From Anaerostipes sp. 992a (GTDB taxonomy: Bacteria > Bacillota > Clostridia > Lachnospirales > Lachnospiraceae), in the NCBI RefSeq assembly GCF_001940245.1, contig NZ_MJIG01000004.1:620001-684000 (forward strand): DNA of 64,000 nt. The letters run 5' to 3'. A model generated the notes under the pieces. That model made no database searches, was not told where the DNA came from, and saw only the letters and a list, made by a program, of their open reading frames with translations. Below are positions 26,874-36,690 of the stretch, one piece after another. Position numbers and translations under genes: made by a program. Each line of letters opens with the position of its first letter. Position 1 is the stretch's first letter.

Positions 26874-27560
26874 TTATGACTGTCCATAATATGCATTTTT
26901 TCCGTGTTTTCTGGAAAAATGTTTATTCATTAAGACCTTATCCATTTGTGAAGCTGGAGACAATCCTTCTGTAAAATATGCCATCTTTGCAACCTGCTCT
27001 AAAACAGCTGCATGATAAACTGCCTCATTGGCATCCTTTCCCCAGGTAAATGGTCCATGATCATTGACAATCACCCCTGGACAATGAATTGGGTTTTTCC
27101 CCATAAAGGTCTCTACAATGACATTCCCTGTTTCCACCTCATAATCCTGATTAATCTCCTGAATATTCAGCTTACGTGTACATGGAACTTCTCCAAAAAA
27201 GTAATCCGCATGGGTGGTTCCCTGAGGTGGAATGGATTTTCCTGCCTGCGCCCAAATCGTCGCCCATGTAGAATGGGTATGCACAATTCCACCAATTTCA
27301 TCATATTCGCGATACAATACCAGGTGAGTTGGTGCATCAGAAGAAGGTTTTAGGTTCCCCTCTACCACATTTCCTTCCAAGTCAATAACCACCATATCTT
27401 CAGGTTTCATCTCATCATAGGAAACTCCGCTAGGTTTAATGACCACCAGTTCTTTCTCTCGGTCAATCGCACTTACATTTCCCCATGTATAGAGAACCAA
27501 ACCTTTTTGAGGAAGCAAAAGATTTGCTTTCCATACCTCTTCTTTTAACGCTTCTAACAT
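26874..27560 (-). CDS. araD: L-ribulose-5-phosphate 4-epimerase (AraD-like)
   Basis: A 228-residue class II aldolase-fold epimerase. The zinc ligands are in [12 protein letters not shown] (about residues 93-95) and NDHGPFTWG (about 167). GNVSAIDRE and [10 protein letters not shown] are typical of AraD. It would convert L-ribulose-5-phosphate to D-xylulose-5-phosphate. In this PTS operon it likely feeds a pentitol-derived ketose phosphate into the pentose phosphate pathway. Confidence 0.88.
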   Translation of the reverse strand: MLEALKEEVWKANLLLPQKGLVLYTWGNVSAIDREKELVVIKPSGVSYDEMKPEDMVVIDLEGNVVEGNLKPSSDAPTHLVLYREYDEIGGIVHTHSTWATIWAQAGKSIPPQGTTHADYFFGEVPCTRKLNIQEINQDYEVETGNVIVETFMGKNPIHCPGVIVNDHGPFTWGKDANEAVYHAAVLEQVAKMAYFTEGLSPASQMDKVLMNKHFSRKHGKNAYYGQS

Positions 27561-27574
27561 ATTCGTTCTCCCCC

Positions 27575-28867
27575 CTATTCAGAAATGACTTTTTCATAAA
27601 AATCATAGAATTTCAGCACGCGCATAAACGTAATTCTTGCTCTGACATATGGAGATAAAAAGGCTGTTTTCTTCTGAAAGCTATGATCAAATCCCAGATC
27701 TTCTAAAGTACAAACTCCTTTTACCTTACCAAGCATAGTCTTCAGCTCTTCTTCTGTTGGAATTTCTTTAATAATCTGAATGATCTCATTCTTCTTTGCA
27801 ATCAGATGTTCAGAATGAATCAATTCTAATAAATTTGGGGTGTTCTCATCCATAATGGATTCATACATTCCAGGCTTTGTAAAAGATTCTTTAATTGCTG
27901 CTTCTTCCACTTCCATCTTCTCTTTCACTGTAAAATCATGTTCTTCCATATATTCTGCAGCATGATGATAAATTCTGGATGCCAGTACCAGCCCTACTCC
28001 GACTTTTTCTCCATGATAAAAATCAATATAATCGTTGTATACTTCCATTTCCCACAGATGTGACATATGATGCTCTGCTCCAGAGGCTGGTCTTGAGTTA
28101 CCAGTCATCTGCATCGCAATTCCAGAAAGTAATAGTCCATACATCAACTGTTCATAAGCATCTGCATCCCCTGCTGTCAGACCATCTAGACTCTGAATCA
28201 GTTCATTTAAAGCACGATACTCTAAATCACAGATTTCCTTGCAGATATACTCCCCTGTGAGAACATGTGCAATCTTCCAATCTGCCAATGCAGTATATTT
28301 TCCTAATAAGTCTGCAACTCCTGATGCAGTCAGACGCATTGGTGCTTTTTTAAAAATATCGCTGTCAGCAATTACCACGATTGGAGAAACTGCGGTAAAG
28401 CTTTTCTTAAATCCATGCCAGGTCATAGCTGCTACTGTAGATACAAATCCATCTACACTTGCTGCAGTTGGCACTGAGAAAAATGGGATTTTCATGTTAT
28501 ACGCATGATATCTGGTAATATCATGTATAGTTCCGGAACCTACTGCGATCATTAAATCTGGTTTTCCGATTACATCCAGTCCTTTCTTCGCAGCTTCTAC
28601 TCCATGTTCATTGGCATGAAGATTCTCTGGATCTAATACAACTTTCTCTAAATCGGGAATCAGTGTTTCCACTTTTTCTCCAGCAGATTTATATGTATTC
28701 TCATCACAAATCATGACAATCTTTTGAAAAGATTGATATTTCTCTCTTGCTAAAATCTCAGGTAATTTTTCAATTGCCCCTTGTTCAATTATAATATCAT
28801 CTACAATTACTTCATGTTGTCTTCCACAGCTACAAGGCTTTCGAAATTCCTGCATATCAATTCTCAT
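27575..28867 (-). CDS. Iron/zinc polyol-phosphate dehydrogenase (AraM/EgsA family)
   Basis: A 430-residue member of the AraM / sn-glycerol-1-phosphate dehydrogenase family. NAD-binding [11 protein letters not shown] is present, as are metal-binding segments [23 protein letters not shown] and HGEKVGVGL. AraM in Bacillus makes glycerol-1-phosphate. Its place between a PTS IIC gene and araD suggests instead oxidation of an imported pentitol phosphate to a ketose phosphate. An extra N-terminal CSCG motif with a following His could be a small metal site. Start supported by GGAGGTTAAAAT. Confidence 0.85.
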   Translation of the reverse strand: MRIDMQEFRKPCSCGRQHEVIVDDIIIEQGAIEKLPEILAREKYQSFQKIVMICDENTYKSAGEKVETLIPDLEKVVLDPENLHANEHGVEAAKKGLDVIGKPDLMIAVGSGTIHDITRYHAYNMKIPFFSVPTAASVDGFVSTVAAMTWHGFKKSFTAVSPIVVIADSDIFKKAPMRLTASGVADLLGKYTALADWKIAHVLTGEYICKEICDLEYRALNELIQSLDGLTAGDADAYEQLMYGLLLSGIAMQMTGNSRPASGAEHHMSHLWEMEVYNDYIDFYHGEKVGVGLVLASRIYHHAAEYMEEHDFTVKEKMEVEEAAIKESFTKPGMYESIMDENTPNLLELIHSEHLIAKKNEIIQIIKEIPTEEELKTMLGKVKGVCTLEDLGFDHSFQKKTAFLSPYVRARITFMRVLKFYDFYEKVISE

Positions 28868-28881
28868 ATTTTAACCTCCAT

Positions 28882-30303
28882 CTACTGCTGTGTTGCCGCT
28901 TCATTCTTTTCTGCCTGTTTATCCAGATAAGCTACGATTTCTTTATTTTTTGTCTTGAATACAATAAATGCTACTGCATATACTGCTACTGCGATTCCAA
29001 TAAATAATGGATTCTGAGATAAAAACGCCAAGAATACCAGACCTAACATTGGCTTTCCAAGAATATTAAAGCTTGTAATCATCGCTGCTCCTGCTGGAAT
29101 TGCAAATCCTGCCTGTAATGCGACCTGAGTGAATAATGGTGCTGTATAAGTACACATTAATAATCCTAAACTAAACCAGATGGTTCCTGCTACGATGATC
29201 TTTGACATATTTCCTTTATAAACTGCAACTAAGCCCTGTACCATATATGGAATTGCCAATAAGTCAACAACTGGAAGTACCTGATTTCCAGGAAGAATGG
29301 TTGCTACCACAATCATGATCGGAATTAATAACAATCCACTTGTTAAGGTTGCCGGTTCTCCATAACCAACCGCATCATTTACTGCAATATACCATTCTCT
29401 GTCCCCTGCTTTTCCCATAAATTTACGAGCTGCTTCTGTAATTGGAGCAAATGCCTGCGCAAACATACTAGCGATTTTAGGGAAAATTGCCATAACTGCA
29501 CTGGTTGCCACTGCAACTTCTAAAATATCTCCCCATGTTGCAATAGAACCTAAATTCTCAACGCTTCCTAAAATACCGATGAATAATCCAAGGAATAATC
29601 CCAATGTCATTGGTTCTCCTAAGAACCCAATCTTCTTCTCAATAGATTTTGGATTTAATTTGATCTTGTCAAAATGTAATAAATTCAGAATTGGATCAAA
29701 TATAATCGCAAAGATTGCAGGCTCTACGTTATGCATAGCAATAATCGTACAGTTTGGATAGTTATAATATTTTGACCATCTTTTGGCAACTAACTCAGAA
29801 ATCAATAAGCTATATAAGTTCAATAAGATCATACATGCGATTCCAAGTGGAAAACTTCCGGTTACAAAAATAACCATAGCACCCCATACGATGTAAGAAT
29901 AGTTGTTCCATAAATCAGAAGGCTGGAAAATATTTGTCCACTTAACCAGGAATAATATGGTTTGCAGTAAAATACCAAGTCCCAGATAAATCATTCCTGC
30001 ACTGGTAGCAAATGCAACTACAGAAGTCGCCTGCCAACCCACATCAAAGGTATTTAACATAACACCAGTAATTCCTGCCATCGTTTCAGACATTGACTGA
30101 ACCATTGGCGTAATAATCGGTGTAAAAGACCCTAATACCAGAGTAAATCCCATTAATGACACTCCAGCATATAACGCTGATAAAAACGCTTTTTGAACTT
30201 TTACTCTAAAAATCAATGCAATAATAAAGATAATGAATGGTACAATGATCGCAGAACCAAAATTATCTATGATTGCTTTTAACGTAATTAAAAATGCTTC
30301 CAT
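28882..30303 (-). CDS. PTS galactitol/pentitol-family IIC permease
   Basis: A 473-residue Gat-type EIIC with about twelve hydrophobic segments. Family segments include NTFDVGWQATSVVAFATSAG (slightly abridged) and MHNVEPAIFAIIFDPIL. It carries a polyol across the membrane while IIB phosphorylates it. Encoded after its IIA and IIB partners and before AraM/AraD-like enzymes, which points to an arabinitol, ribitol or xylitol-like substrate. Start set by AGGAGGG. Confidence 0.9.
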   Translation of the reverse strand: MEAFLITLKAIIDNFGSAIIVPFIIFIIALIFRVKVQKAFLSALYAGVSLMGFTLVLGSFTPIITPMVQSMSETMAGITGVMLNTFDVGWQATSVVAFATSAGMIYLGLGILLQTILFLVKWTNIFQPSDLWNNYSYIVWGAMVIFVTGSFPLGIACMILLNLYSLLISELVAKRWSKYYNYPNCTIIAMHNVEPAIFAIIFDPILNLLHFDKIKLNPKSIEKKIGFLGEPMTLGLFLGLFIGILGSVENLGSIATWGDILEVAVATSAVMAIFPKIASMFAQAFAPITEAARKFMGKAGDREWYIAVNDAVGYGEPATLTSGLLLIPIMIVVATILPGNQVLPVVDLLAIPYMVQGLVAVYKGNMSKIIVAGTIWFSLGLLMCTYTAPLFTQVALQAGFAIPAGAAMITSFNILGKPMLGLVFLAFLSQNPLFIGIAVAVYAVAFIVFKTKNKEIVAYLDKQAEKNEAATQQ

Positions 30304-30330
30304 ACTTTTACCCTCCTAATATTCTAATGA

Positions 30331-30633
30331 TTATTTTCCTACAGACTGTAATGCTGATACTACCTCATCAATAAACTGATCTTCCCCTATTCCGGTAATA
30401 CATGCAAAAGCATTGATTGTTGGAATTCCATAATCACCATCCGGTAATGGACTTGTATGTGTCAAAACATCAAAACGTCCAGATTGTGCTAAATTCAGCG
30501 CTTCTGTTGGACGTGCCTCTGTTGTAGTCACTGAATATCCCCGATCTCCTAATTTTTCTTTTAATTTTGCTGCTACCATTGATGATGTAACTGTTCCTGA
30601 ACCACATACTGATAAAATATTCACTAATGACAT
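30331..30633 (-). CDS. PTS IIB component, Gat family
   Basis: A 100-residue EIIB with the phosphocysteine loop VCGSGTVTSSMVAAKLKEKL starting at about residue 10. It passes phosphate from IIA to the incoming sugar alcohol. Tightly spaced between the IIA and IIC genes. Confidence 0.92.
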   Translation of the reverse strand: MSLVNILSVCGSGTVTSSMVAAKLKEKLGDRGYSVTTTEARPTEALNLAQSGRFDVLTHTSPLPDGDYGIPTINAFACITGIGEDQFIDEVVSALQSVGK

Positions 30634-30634
30634 A

Positions 30635-31123
30635 CTATTTCTCCTTTTCTAATAACTCTTCTTTTTCTCTGATAATTTCATAAATTTCATTTTTACTTTT
30701 TGCTTTTATAAGCTTTTCTAAAACATTACCATCCTGTACGACCTGTAATATTCTCTGCAAAAATGTCAAATGACTCTTTGGATCATCCACTGCCAACATA
30801 AAAATTAATTTTGCACAAACCTCTTCATCCATACTCCCCATTTGATAAAACTTAACCGACGTTCTCAGCTGTCCAATGGCCACCCCACCTTTAATGACAT
30901 GTCTCCGGTCCGTGTGTGGAATTGCTATTCCGAAATTCCCCATATTGATTCCTGTTGGAAAATCCTTCTCACGATCAATCAATGCCTGAACATATGTATC
31001 TTTACAGTATCCTTCCTTTGTCAGAGTTCCTCCAATTGTTCGAAATACCTCTTCTGAACTTTTCAAATCTAAGTCTAATAAAATAAGATTTTCATTTAAA
31101 TCTTCCCAAATCATACTACTCAC
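30635..31123 (-). CDS. PTS IIA component, Gat/fructose family
   Basis: A 162-residue EIIA of the fructose-mannitol superfamily with active His in GIAIPHTDRRHV (about residue 70). It accepts phosphate from HPr. The start overlaps the stop of the regulator gene (ATGA-type coupling). Confidence 0.92.
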   Translation of the reverse strand: MSSMIWEDLNENLILLDLDLKSSEEVFRTIGGTLTKEGYCKDTYVQALIDREKDFPTGINMGNFGIAIPHTDRRHVIKGGVAIGQLRTSVKFYQMGSMDEEVCAKLIFMLAVDDPKSHLTFLQRILQVVQDGNVLEKLIKAKSKNEIYEIIREKEELLEKEK

Positions 31124-33186
31124 CTGCTTTCATATTTTCTTATGATTTCTACTATTTCCCAATTTGTTGTTGCATGATCAATTTCAAATCGAAATGTATC
31201 GTTTTGTAATAAATTCACTAGATGAAACATCGCTTTTAAATGCATTTCTTTATCCACCGTGCTTAAACAGCATACCCAATCAATCGGATCATACAATGGA
31301 TGATGAAAAGAAACTGGCTTTTTCAGTCTAGTCAAGCTCATTCCCAGCTTAAGGGCTCCGGAATCAATCGCCTCATGAGGCAATGCAAAACCTGGAGCGA
31401 CAACAATATAAGGCCCATTTATTTTTATATTGTCTATCATCGCATCCACATACCGTTCTTCTATGTAATTATGTTCCAGAAGATATCTTGCAGAAGCACG
31501 GATAGCTTCTTCCCAGGTCTCACATTCCACATCAATTTGTATGCTTTCTTCCGTCAAAAGCATCGATAGAGATACTTCTTCTTCTAATCCAAAATAACGT
31601 TTTAACTCTTTCGTTACTCTGGCACTCATTTCCTTTTTATCCTCATAATCGTTGATAAACATTTGGATTTTCTGGATGAGTTTCTTTTGTGCTTCTACTT
31701 CTTCATCCACCAATTCGTGCCCATTGATCGTAGAAAGTGTTTTTCCAACATTGATACAGTCCTTATCACTAAGCATCGGGCTAACCTGAATATAATTCAT
31801 CGGCGGCTCCTCCAAAGGAATTGTAGAAATTACCAAATCCACTTCATCCAAAGGTGTTCCTGGAAGATCATGAGCAGAAACCACATCCACCACATGAAAA
31901 TTAAAGTATTTTCTCAATCTTTCTATCAGCAGCTGTGAGGTCCCGATTCCTCCATGGCAAACCAATAATACCGAATATTGATCATTGGAATTTCTATTTC
32001 TTTCGACCGCTGCACATATATGAACAACAATATATGCAATTTCTGCATTATCCAGAGAACGTTTTATATACTGTTCAAAGATTCCTATGCTTTCTTTGGC
32101 GGCTTTCAACACTTCCGGATAAGATTTCAGTACTTCCTTTACAATGCTGCTAATTTCAAAATCAGCATTGACTTGTGAAAATGTGGATTCCAGATGATTT
32201 GTCAGATTCTCATAAAATATGTAATCACTATTCAAATCAATCTTTAACTTTGCAGATATTTCTTCAATGAATTTTCTGGTAATGACCTGAATCTTTACAA
32301 TTTCTTTATTACTGGTCGTCTTCTTCAAATATCTTAATTCACCGAGAAATACACTTAGAAATTCCACTTCTCCAGGTTTTATTACAATACTAGTAAAAAT
32401 ATCAATTTGTTTTAATATTCCCAAGGCCATTCTCTCTGTTTCTATATTTTCTGAAATATAATGTTCTACATTACAGCCTTGTTTCATTCGATGCAGTGCC
32501 AGAATGAGATAGTATTTTACATAATGAAAGTCAGTGTCAGTTAAAAAAAGTCCAAACGCATGTTCAGCTTCGTTGATCACTTTTTCTATCATCTCTTCTG
32601 TTACTACAATGTTTTCATTTTTCTGAACTATATTCAGAAGATGATAAAAGAGAGGTCCCTCCTTAAATACCGTCTTTTCCTGACGTATTAAATGAAGTAT
32701 AAATAGTCTTTTATCTCTTTCTCTGCCCTCCAATAGCAATCCTCTATTCGGATAGGAATTCAATGACAGATTTCTTTTTTTTACCTTTGTCTTTACTCTT
32801 TCAACGTCATGAATCACTGTTGATCGACTGATCATCAATTCATCTGCTAATTCAGATAATGTTAGAAAATCATTGGCACATACCAGCATGATGGAAATAA
32901 ATATTTCTCTTTCATTTTTTGTAAGCTTAAAGGTATAGAATTCTTCTTCTAATAAATGTTCCTTACTCATAAAAAAATCTTCTTTTGTCTGCAATACTCC
33001 ATTTTTTCCTAACTCAATTTTTGAAATTTGATTATTTTCCAAAAAATCATTAATCTGGTTAATATCATAACGGATGGTACGACTGGAAACTCCATAAATG
33101 TTCGTCAACTCTTTTATTGTTGTTTCCTGTTGGTATTCTTTTTTTAGCAAAATGCGAGATAAAATTTCTCGAGATCTCTTGTTCAT
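31120..33186 (-). CDS. PRD-containing transcription activator (BglG/MtlR type)
   Basis: A 688-residue multi-domain regulator. Two N-terminal helix-turn-helix regions (about residues 5-65 and 85-145) are followed by two PRD domains with regulatory His, a IIB-like domain (VLLVCHGGIGTSQLLIERL, about 410) and a C-terminal IIA-like domain (FALPHEAIDSG, about 620). Phosphorylation by the PTS should tune its activity to substrate flux. It is the first gene of the operon it probably controls. The GTG at 33195 lies in the ribosome site, so I use the ATG at 33186. Confidence 0.92.
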   Translation of the reverse strand: MNKRSREILSRILLKKEYQQETTIKELTNIYGVSSRTIRYDINQINDFLENNQISKIELGKNGVLQTKEDFFMSKEHLLEEEFYTFKLTKNEREIFISIMLVCANDFLTLSELADELMISRSTVIHDVERVKTKVKKRNLSLNSYPNRGLLLEGRERDKRLFILHLIRQEKTVFKEGPLFYHLLNIVQKNENIVVTEEMIEKVINEAEHAFGLFLTDTDFHYVKYYLILALHRMKQGCNVEHYISENIETERMALGILKQIDIFTSIVIKPGEVEFLSVFLGELRYLKKTTSNKEIVKIQVITRKFIEEISAKLKIDLNSDYIFYENLTNHLESTFSQVNADFEISSIVKEVLKSYPEVLKAAKESIGIFEQYIKRSLDNAEIAYIVVHICAAVERNRNSNDQYSVLLVCHGGIGTSQLLIERLRKYFNFHVVDVVSAHDLPGTPLDEVDLVISTIPLEEPPMNYIQVSPMLSDKDCINVGKTLSTINGHELVDEEVEAQKKLIQKIQMFINDYEDKKEMSARVTKELKRYFGLEEEVSLSMLLTEESIQIDVECETWEEAIRASARYLLEHNYIEERYVDAMIDNIKINGPYIVVAPGFALPHEAIDSGALKLGMSLTRLKKPVSFHHPLYDPIDWVCCLSTVDKEMHLKAMFHLVNLLQNDTFRFEIDHATTNWEIVEIIRKYESR

Positions 33187-33274
33187 TACTATCACCTCAT
33201 CTTTAAACTTAGTATATCATTATCATTCTTATATAAACAGTTTCATTTCCTTCATGAAAATTGAAAAAAAATAA

Positions 33275-33318
33275 GCAGTTCAATTTCTTTCAACTTTCTT
33301 TGAAAGAAACTAAACTGC
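33275..33318 (-). terminator. Terminator of topB
   Basis: GCAGTTTAGTTTCTTTCAA and TTGAAAGAAATTGAACTGC pair over 19 positions (one G-U) on the minus strand, followed by TTATTTTTTTTC. Confidence 0.92.
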
Positions 33319-33335
33319 CATATTTGTGTAATGAA

Positions 33336-35429
33336 CTACAGCTTTATGTTCTTTAATGCGTCGGCGAATGCATTGTTGATCGGCTCCTTGGCTTCCTTGG
33401 CCTGCTTCTTCATATAACGTGCCACATCCCTCTTAGAGACACCGGCACCTTCCTTCTCCCGCCGCTCTTTAAACTTACTCATCTTCTCCTTATGACCGCA
33501 GCTGCAGATAAAAGAGGCATCCTCTCCCTTGCCCCACAGCTCCATCTTCTTGTGGCAAACCGGACATCTGGCATTGGAAATCACACATACAGTCTCTCGA
33601 TAACCACATTCCCGATCCTGACACACCAGCATCCTGCTCTTCTTCCCATTCACCTTTAGCAAACGCTTTCCACAATTTGGACATTTCTTATTGCTCATAT
33701 TGTCGTGATGGAATTTGCCCTGTGAGCCTTTGATCTCATCGACAATTTCAACCGTATAATCCTTAATCTCCGACATAAATACCTGTCTCTTTAATTTTCC
33801 ATCTGAAATACGACTAAGCTTTTTCTCCCAGTCAGCCGTCAATTCTGGCTGCTTTAACTCCTCTGGCACCAATGCCAGCAGCTGCTTCGCCTTGGAGGTA
33901 GTACGAATACCCTCTTCCTTCTTCTCCAATAAAAAAGTACGGAAAAGCTTATCGATGATGTCCGCCCTGGTGGCAACGGTTCCAAGCCCTCTCTGCTCCA
34001 TAGCTGTCAAAAGAGTGGCCTCTGTATAATAGGCTGGCGGCTTTGTCTTTCCTTCCGTTTCCTTTACGACTACAATAAGCTTCTGACCCTTCTTTACCTC
34101 AGAAACATCAGCAAGTTCTTCTTCCTCTTCATAAGCTGCCTTCCATCCTGCCTTTAACATTCTGCTTCCTTTGCTTACAAACCGTTCTCCTGACATATTT
34201 CCTTCGATCGTCATCTCTTCGTATTCATACGGAGGCATCAATACCGCCAGAAATCTTCTGACAACCAGGTCATAGATCTTTCTCTCCTCCGATGACAATT
34301 CACTTAAATTGACAAACTGCTCCGTTGGAATGATGGCATGATGATCACTGACCTTCTTATTATTCACAAAATGACCGTTGGCCTTGATCTTATTCTTCAA
34401 AATTCCAGCTGCTGCCTTTCGGTATGGTCCGATTCCACAGGATCTTAAACGTTCTGGAATCGTCGGAACAATATCATCGGTCAGATATCTGGAATCCGTT
34501 CTCGGATAAGTTAAAATCTTATGATGCTCATAAAGCCTCTGCATGATATTCAAGGTTTCCTTTGGAGAAAAATGAAATCTCTGACTGGCATCTCTTTGCA
34601 GTTCATTTAAATCATATAATGCTGGCGCATAGGATTTTTTCTGCTTTACAACCACGTTATCCACCGTAAGCATCTCCCCAGAAACCTTTTTTTCCACATC
34701 CTTACACTTTTCTTTCACAAAGGTTCGGGTATTGTTCTTCTCATCTCTCCAGGTAAAGGTAAGTCCTGCTCCCCTTGCTTCTAATCCATAATACGCTTTG
34801 GGCTGAAAGTTTCGAATCTCCTCCTCCCTTTGTGCAATCAGAGAAAGAGTCGGTGTCTGCACACGCCCACAGGAGAGCTGTGCATTGTGCTTACAGGTTA
34901 AGGCTCTGGTGGCATTCATCCCTACTAACCAGTCCGCTTCCGCTCTTGACATGGCTGCTTCATACAGATGCTGATACTCTCTTCCGTCCTTTAGTCTGGA
35001 AAATCCTTCCTTAATCGCCTTATCGGTCACAGAAGAGATCCAAAGCCTTTTGATCGGCTTTTTGTTATGACTTTTTAATAAAATCAATCTGGCAACCAGT
35101 TCCCCTTCACGCCCTGCATCTGTAGCAATGATAATGGTTCCTACATCCTTACGATTCATCAGGGCCGTAACCGCTTTATACTGCTTTGCTGTCTTTTTAA
35201 TCACCTGGACCTGCATCTTCTCCGGCATCATCGGAAGATCCTCCATTCTCCATGTCTGATACTTTTTATCATATCCTTCCGGATCTTTTAATTCTACCAG
35301 ATGCCCCAATGCCCAGGTCACAATATATTTTTCTCCTTCCAGACCACCGTTTACTGCCTTTTTGCAATGCAGCACCCTTGCAATGTCACGGCCCACAGAA
35401 GGCTTTTCTGCTAATACTAATTGTTTCAT
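33336..35429 (-). CDS. topB: DNA topoisomerase III
   Basis: A 697-residue type IA topoisomerase. TOPRIM motifs LVLAEKPSVGRDIARVL and ATDAGREGELVAR are at the N-terminus. The active-site Tyr lies in LTYPRTDSRYL. The C-terminal region holds zinc-finger-like CPNCGKRLL...CQDREC and CPVCHKKM segments. It decatenates DNA by single-strand passage. The frame reaches 35483, but AAAGGAG and family alignment favour MKQLVLAEKP at 35429. Many Lachnospiraceae carry such a chromosomal copy; it is not evidence of a conjugative element here. Confidence 0.93.
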   Translation of the reverse strand: MKQLVLAEKPSVGRDIARVLHCKKAVNGGLEGEKYIVTWALGHLVELKDPEGYDKKYQTWRMEDLPMMPEKMQVQVIKKTAKQYKAVTALMNRKDVGTIIIATDAGREGELVARLILLKSHNKKPIKRLWISSVTDKAIKEGFSRLKDGREYQHLYEAAMSRAEADWLVGMNATRALTCKHNAQLSCGRVQTPTLSLIAQREEEIRNFQPKAYYGLEARGAGLTFTWRDEKNNTRTFVKEKCKDVEKKVSGEMLTVDNVVVKQKKSYAPALYDLNELQRDASQRFHFSPKETLNIMQRLYEHHKILTYPRTDSRYLTDDIVPTIPERLRSCGIGPYRKAAAGILKNKIKANGHFVNNKKVSDHHAIIPTEQFVNLSELSSEERKIYDLVVRRFLAVLMPPYEYEEMTIEGNMSGERFVSKGSRMLKAGWKAAYEEEEELADVSEVKKGQKLIVVVKETEGKTKPPAYYTEATLLTAMEQRGLGTVATRADIIDKLFRTFLLEKKEEGIRTTSKAKQLLALVPEELKQPELTADWEKKLSRISDGKLKRQVFMSEIKDYTVEIVDEIKGSQGKFHHDNMSNKKCPNCGKRLLKVNGKKSRMLVCQDRECGYRETVCVISNARCPVCHKKMELWGKGEDASFICSCGHKEKMSKFKERREKEGAGVSKRDVARYMKKQAKEAKEPINNAFADALKNIKL

Positions 35430-35485
35430 ATTCATAAACTCCTTTATTTCATCCTTACTATCATAACAAAAGAACAAGGACAAGA

Positions 35486-35516
35486 AAAGCCTGGAAAAAT
35501 AACTTTTCCAGACTTT
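35486..35516 (-). terminator. Terminator of the trigger-factor-like gene
   Basis: AGTCTGGAAAA and TTTTCCAGGCT pair on the minus strand and are followed by TTTCTTG. It lies about 35 bases after the stop codon. Confidence 0.8.
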
Positions 35517-35552
35517 TTATTCACCTGAATATAAATTCGCCTCTGTTCTTTT

Positions 35553-36515
35553 TCAGCTGATAAACTTGGCATGCTCCATCAGAAGACTTTCTACTTTTTT
35601 TGCTAATTCATCGTATGATTTTGCTTCAATCCCTTCCTTTTTCGCTATGGCATTTACAATTACCCGCTTCTTCGCATTTTCCTCACAGGTTTCTTCCCGA
35701 AGCTTCGCATACTCCTTTTCATCATAGCCACAATACTGATCCAGAAATTCCTCTTTGGTAATATTCAGTGCCTCTGCCTTTTCCTCATAGGATTTGTCAA
35801 ATGCCTCTATTTCTTCTTCCCAATAGGAATCTGGATAATCTTTCACATCCGCTTTTTTCAAAATGGCTTTCCACAGATCCTTCCTCTGCTGCTCACTGAC
35901 TGCTTTTTCCTGCTGCTGCTCCATCTTCTTTCGGACGCTTTGATACAGTGCTTTTCGATTTTTATAAGAGGTATTCTTCTTTACGATCTGATCGGTCAAC
36001 GTATCCTCACTATAATTCTTCTTAATATAGTATACGTACACTTGAAACTCCACATCTTGTCCGGCATAGCTGGCATTGGAATAGTTCTCCGGGAATGTCA
36101 GATTCAATGTAATCCACTTTCCAGGCTTGCGATCCATAAGACCACTCTCAAAGCCATCAATAAAGGTATGAGATCCAATCTCAAGATCATAATCTTCCAT
36201 AGACATATCCTTCTTCTCTATCCCATCGATATACCCACGGACCTTTACATGAACAATATCACCCTGTTTGATCTTCTGATTGCGTATCTTCTCAAATATC
36301 CCGTCATTGGCCAATTCCCGATATGCTTCTTCCTTTACCGCAGAATCTGTAATTTCTGTTTTTGTCTCGCTCTTTACGCGCATTCCCTTATAGCCCGTCA
36401 GGCTAAGCTGCTTCGTATGAATCTGATTCGGTCCCCATCTATAAAACATTCCTCCTGCTACTGCTGCTAAGATTAAAAAAATGAGAAAATATATCAGATA
36501 CTTTCGATTCTTCAC
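35553..36515 (-). CDS. Membrane-anchored trigger-factor-like peptidyl-prolyl isomerase
   Basis: A 320-residue protein with one N-terminal membrane segment (about residues 6-25). An FKBP-type domain (about 80-165: GDIVHVKVRGYIDG, DYDLEIGSHTFIDGFESGLM, LTFPENYSNASYAG) is followed by a helical trigger-factor-type C-terminal region. The anchor suggests a foldase outside the membrane, replacing PrsA-like or lipoprotein PPIases. The start codon is GTG with a poor ribosome site. Its upstream side abuts the right end of an IS607-family element, which may have replaced the native promoter. Confidence 0.85.
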   Translation of the reverse strand: MKNRKYLIYFLIFLILAAVAGGMFYRWGPNQIHTKQLSLTGYKGMRVKSETKTEITDSAVKEEAYRELANDGIFEKIRNQKIKQGDIVHVKVRGYIDGIEKKDMSMEDYDLEIGSHTFIDGFESGLMDRKPGKWITLNLTFPENYSNASYAGQDVEFQVYVYYIKKNYSEDTLTDQIVKKNTSYKNRKALYQSVRKKMEQQQEKAVSEQQRKDLWKAILKKADVKDYPDSYWEEEIEAFDKSYEEKAEALNITKEEFLDQYCGYDEKEYAKLREETCEENAKKRVIVNAIAKKEGIEAKSYDELAKKVESLLMEHAKFIS

Positions 36516-36534
36516 AACGGTTCCGTTACTGAAA

Positions 36535-36690
36535 ACTTATAAAAAGTTATAAAACCCTTATGTTCCATTCTTGCTTCAACGAATATGTTTTCGATTGACA
36601 AAATCATATCTACTCACAAGTTCTTGTATTCTCCACAAGCGTAAATTCCGAACTAACGCATCCGTACACATTTGCATTTACGTTTATGTG
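36535..36690 (-). ncRNA. Probable omega (re)RNA scaffold at the tnpB 3' end
   Basis: The roughly 150 bases between the tnpB stop and the element's right end are non-coding. On the minus strand they contain short self-complementary stretches (for example TTTGCATTT...AAATGCAAA at 36665-36690), and then GGATGCGTTAGTTCGGAATTT. TnpB nucleases use an RNA from this position whose 3' guide is the flanking DNA. The RNA itself is inferred from family knowledge. Confidence 0.55.

Noticed and set aside
33336-35429. Topoisomerase III as part of a conjugative element
   Set aside because: No relaxase, coupling protein or VirB-like gene is near, and the gene has its own terminator in a chromosomal context.
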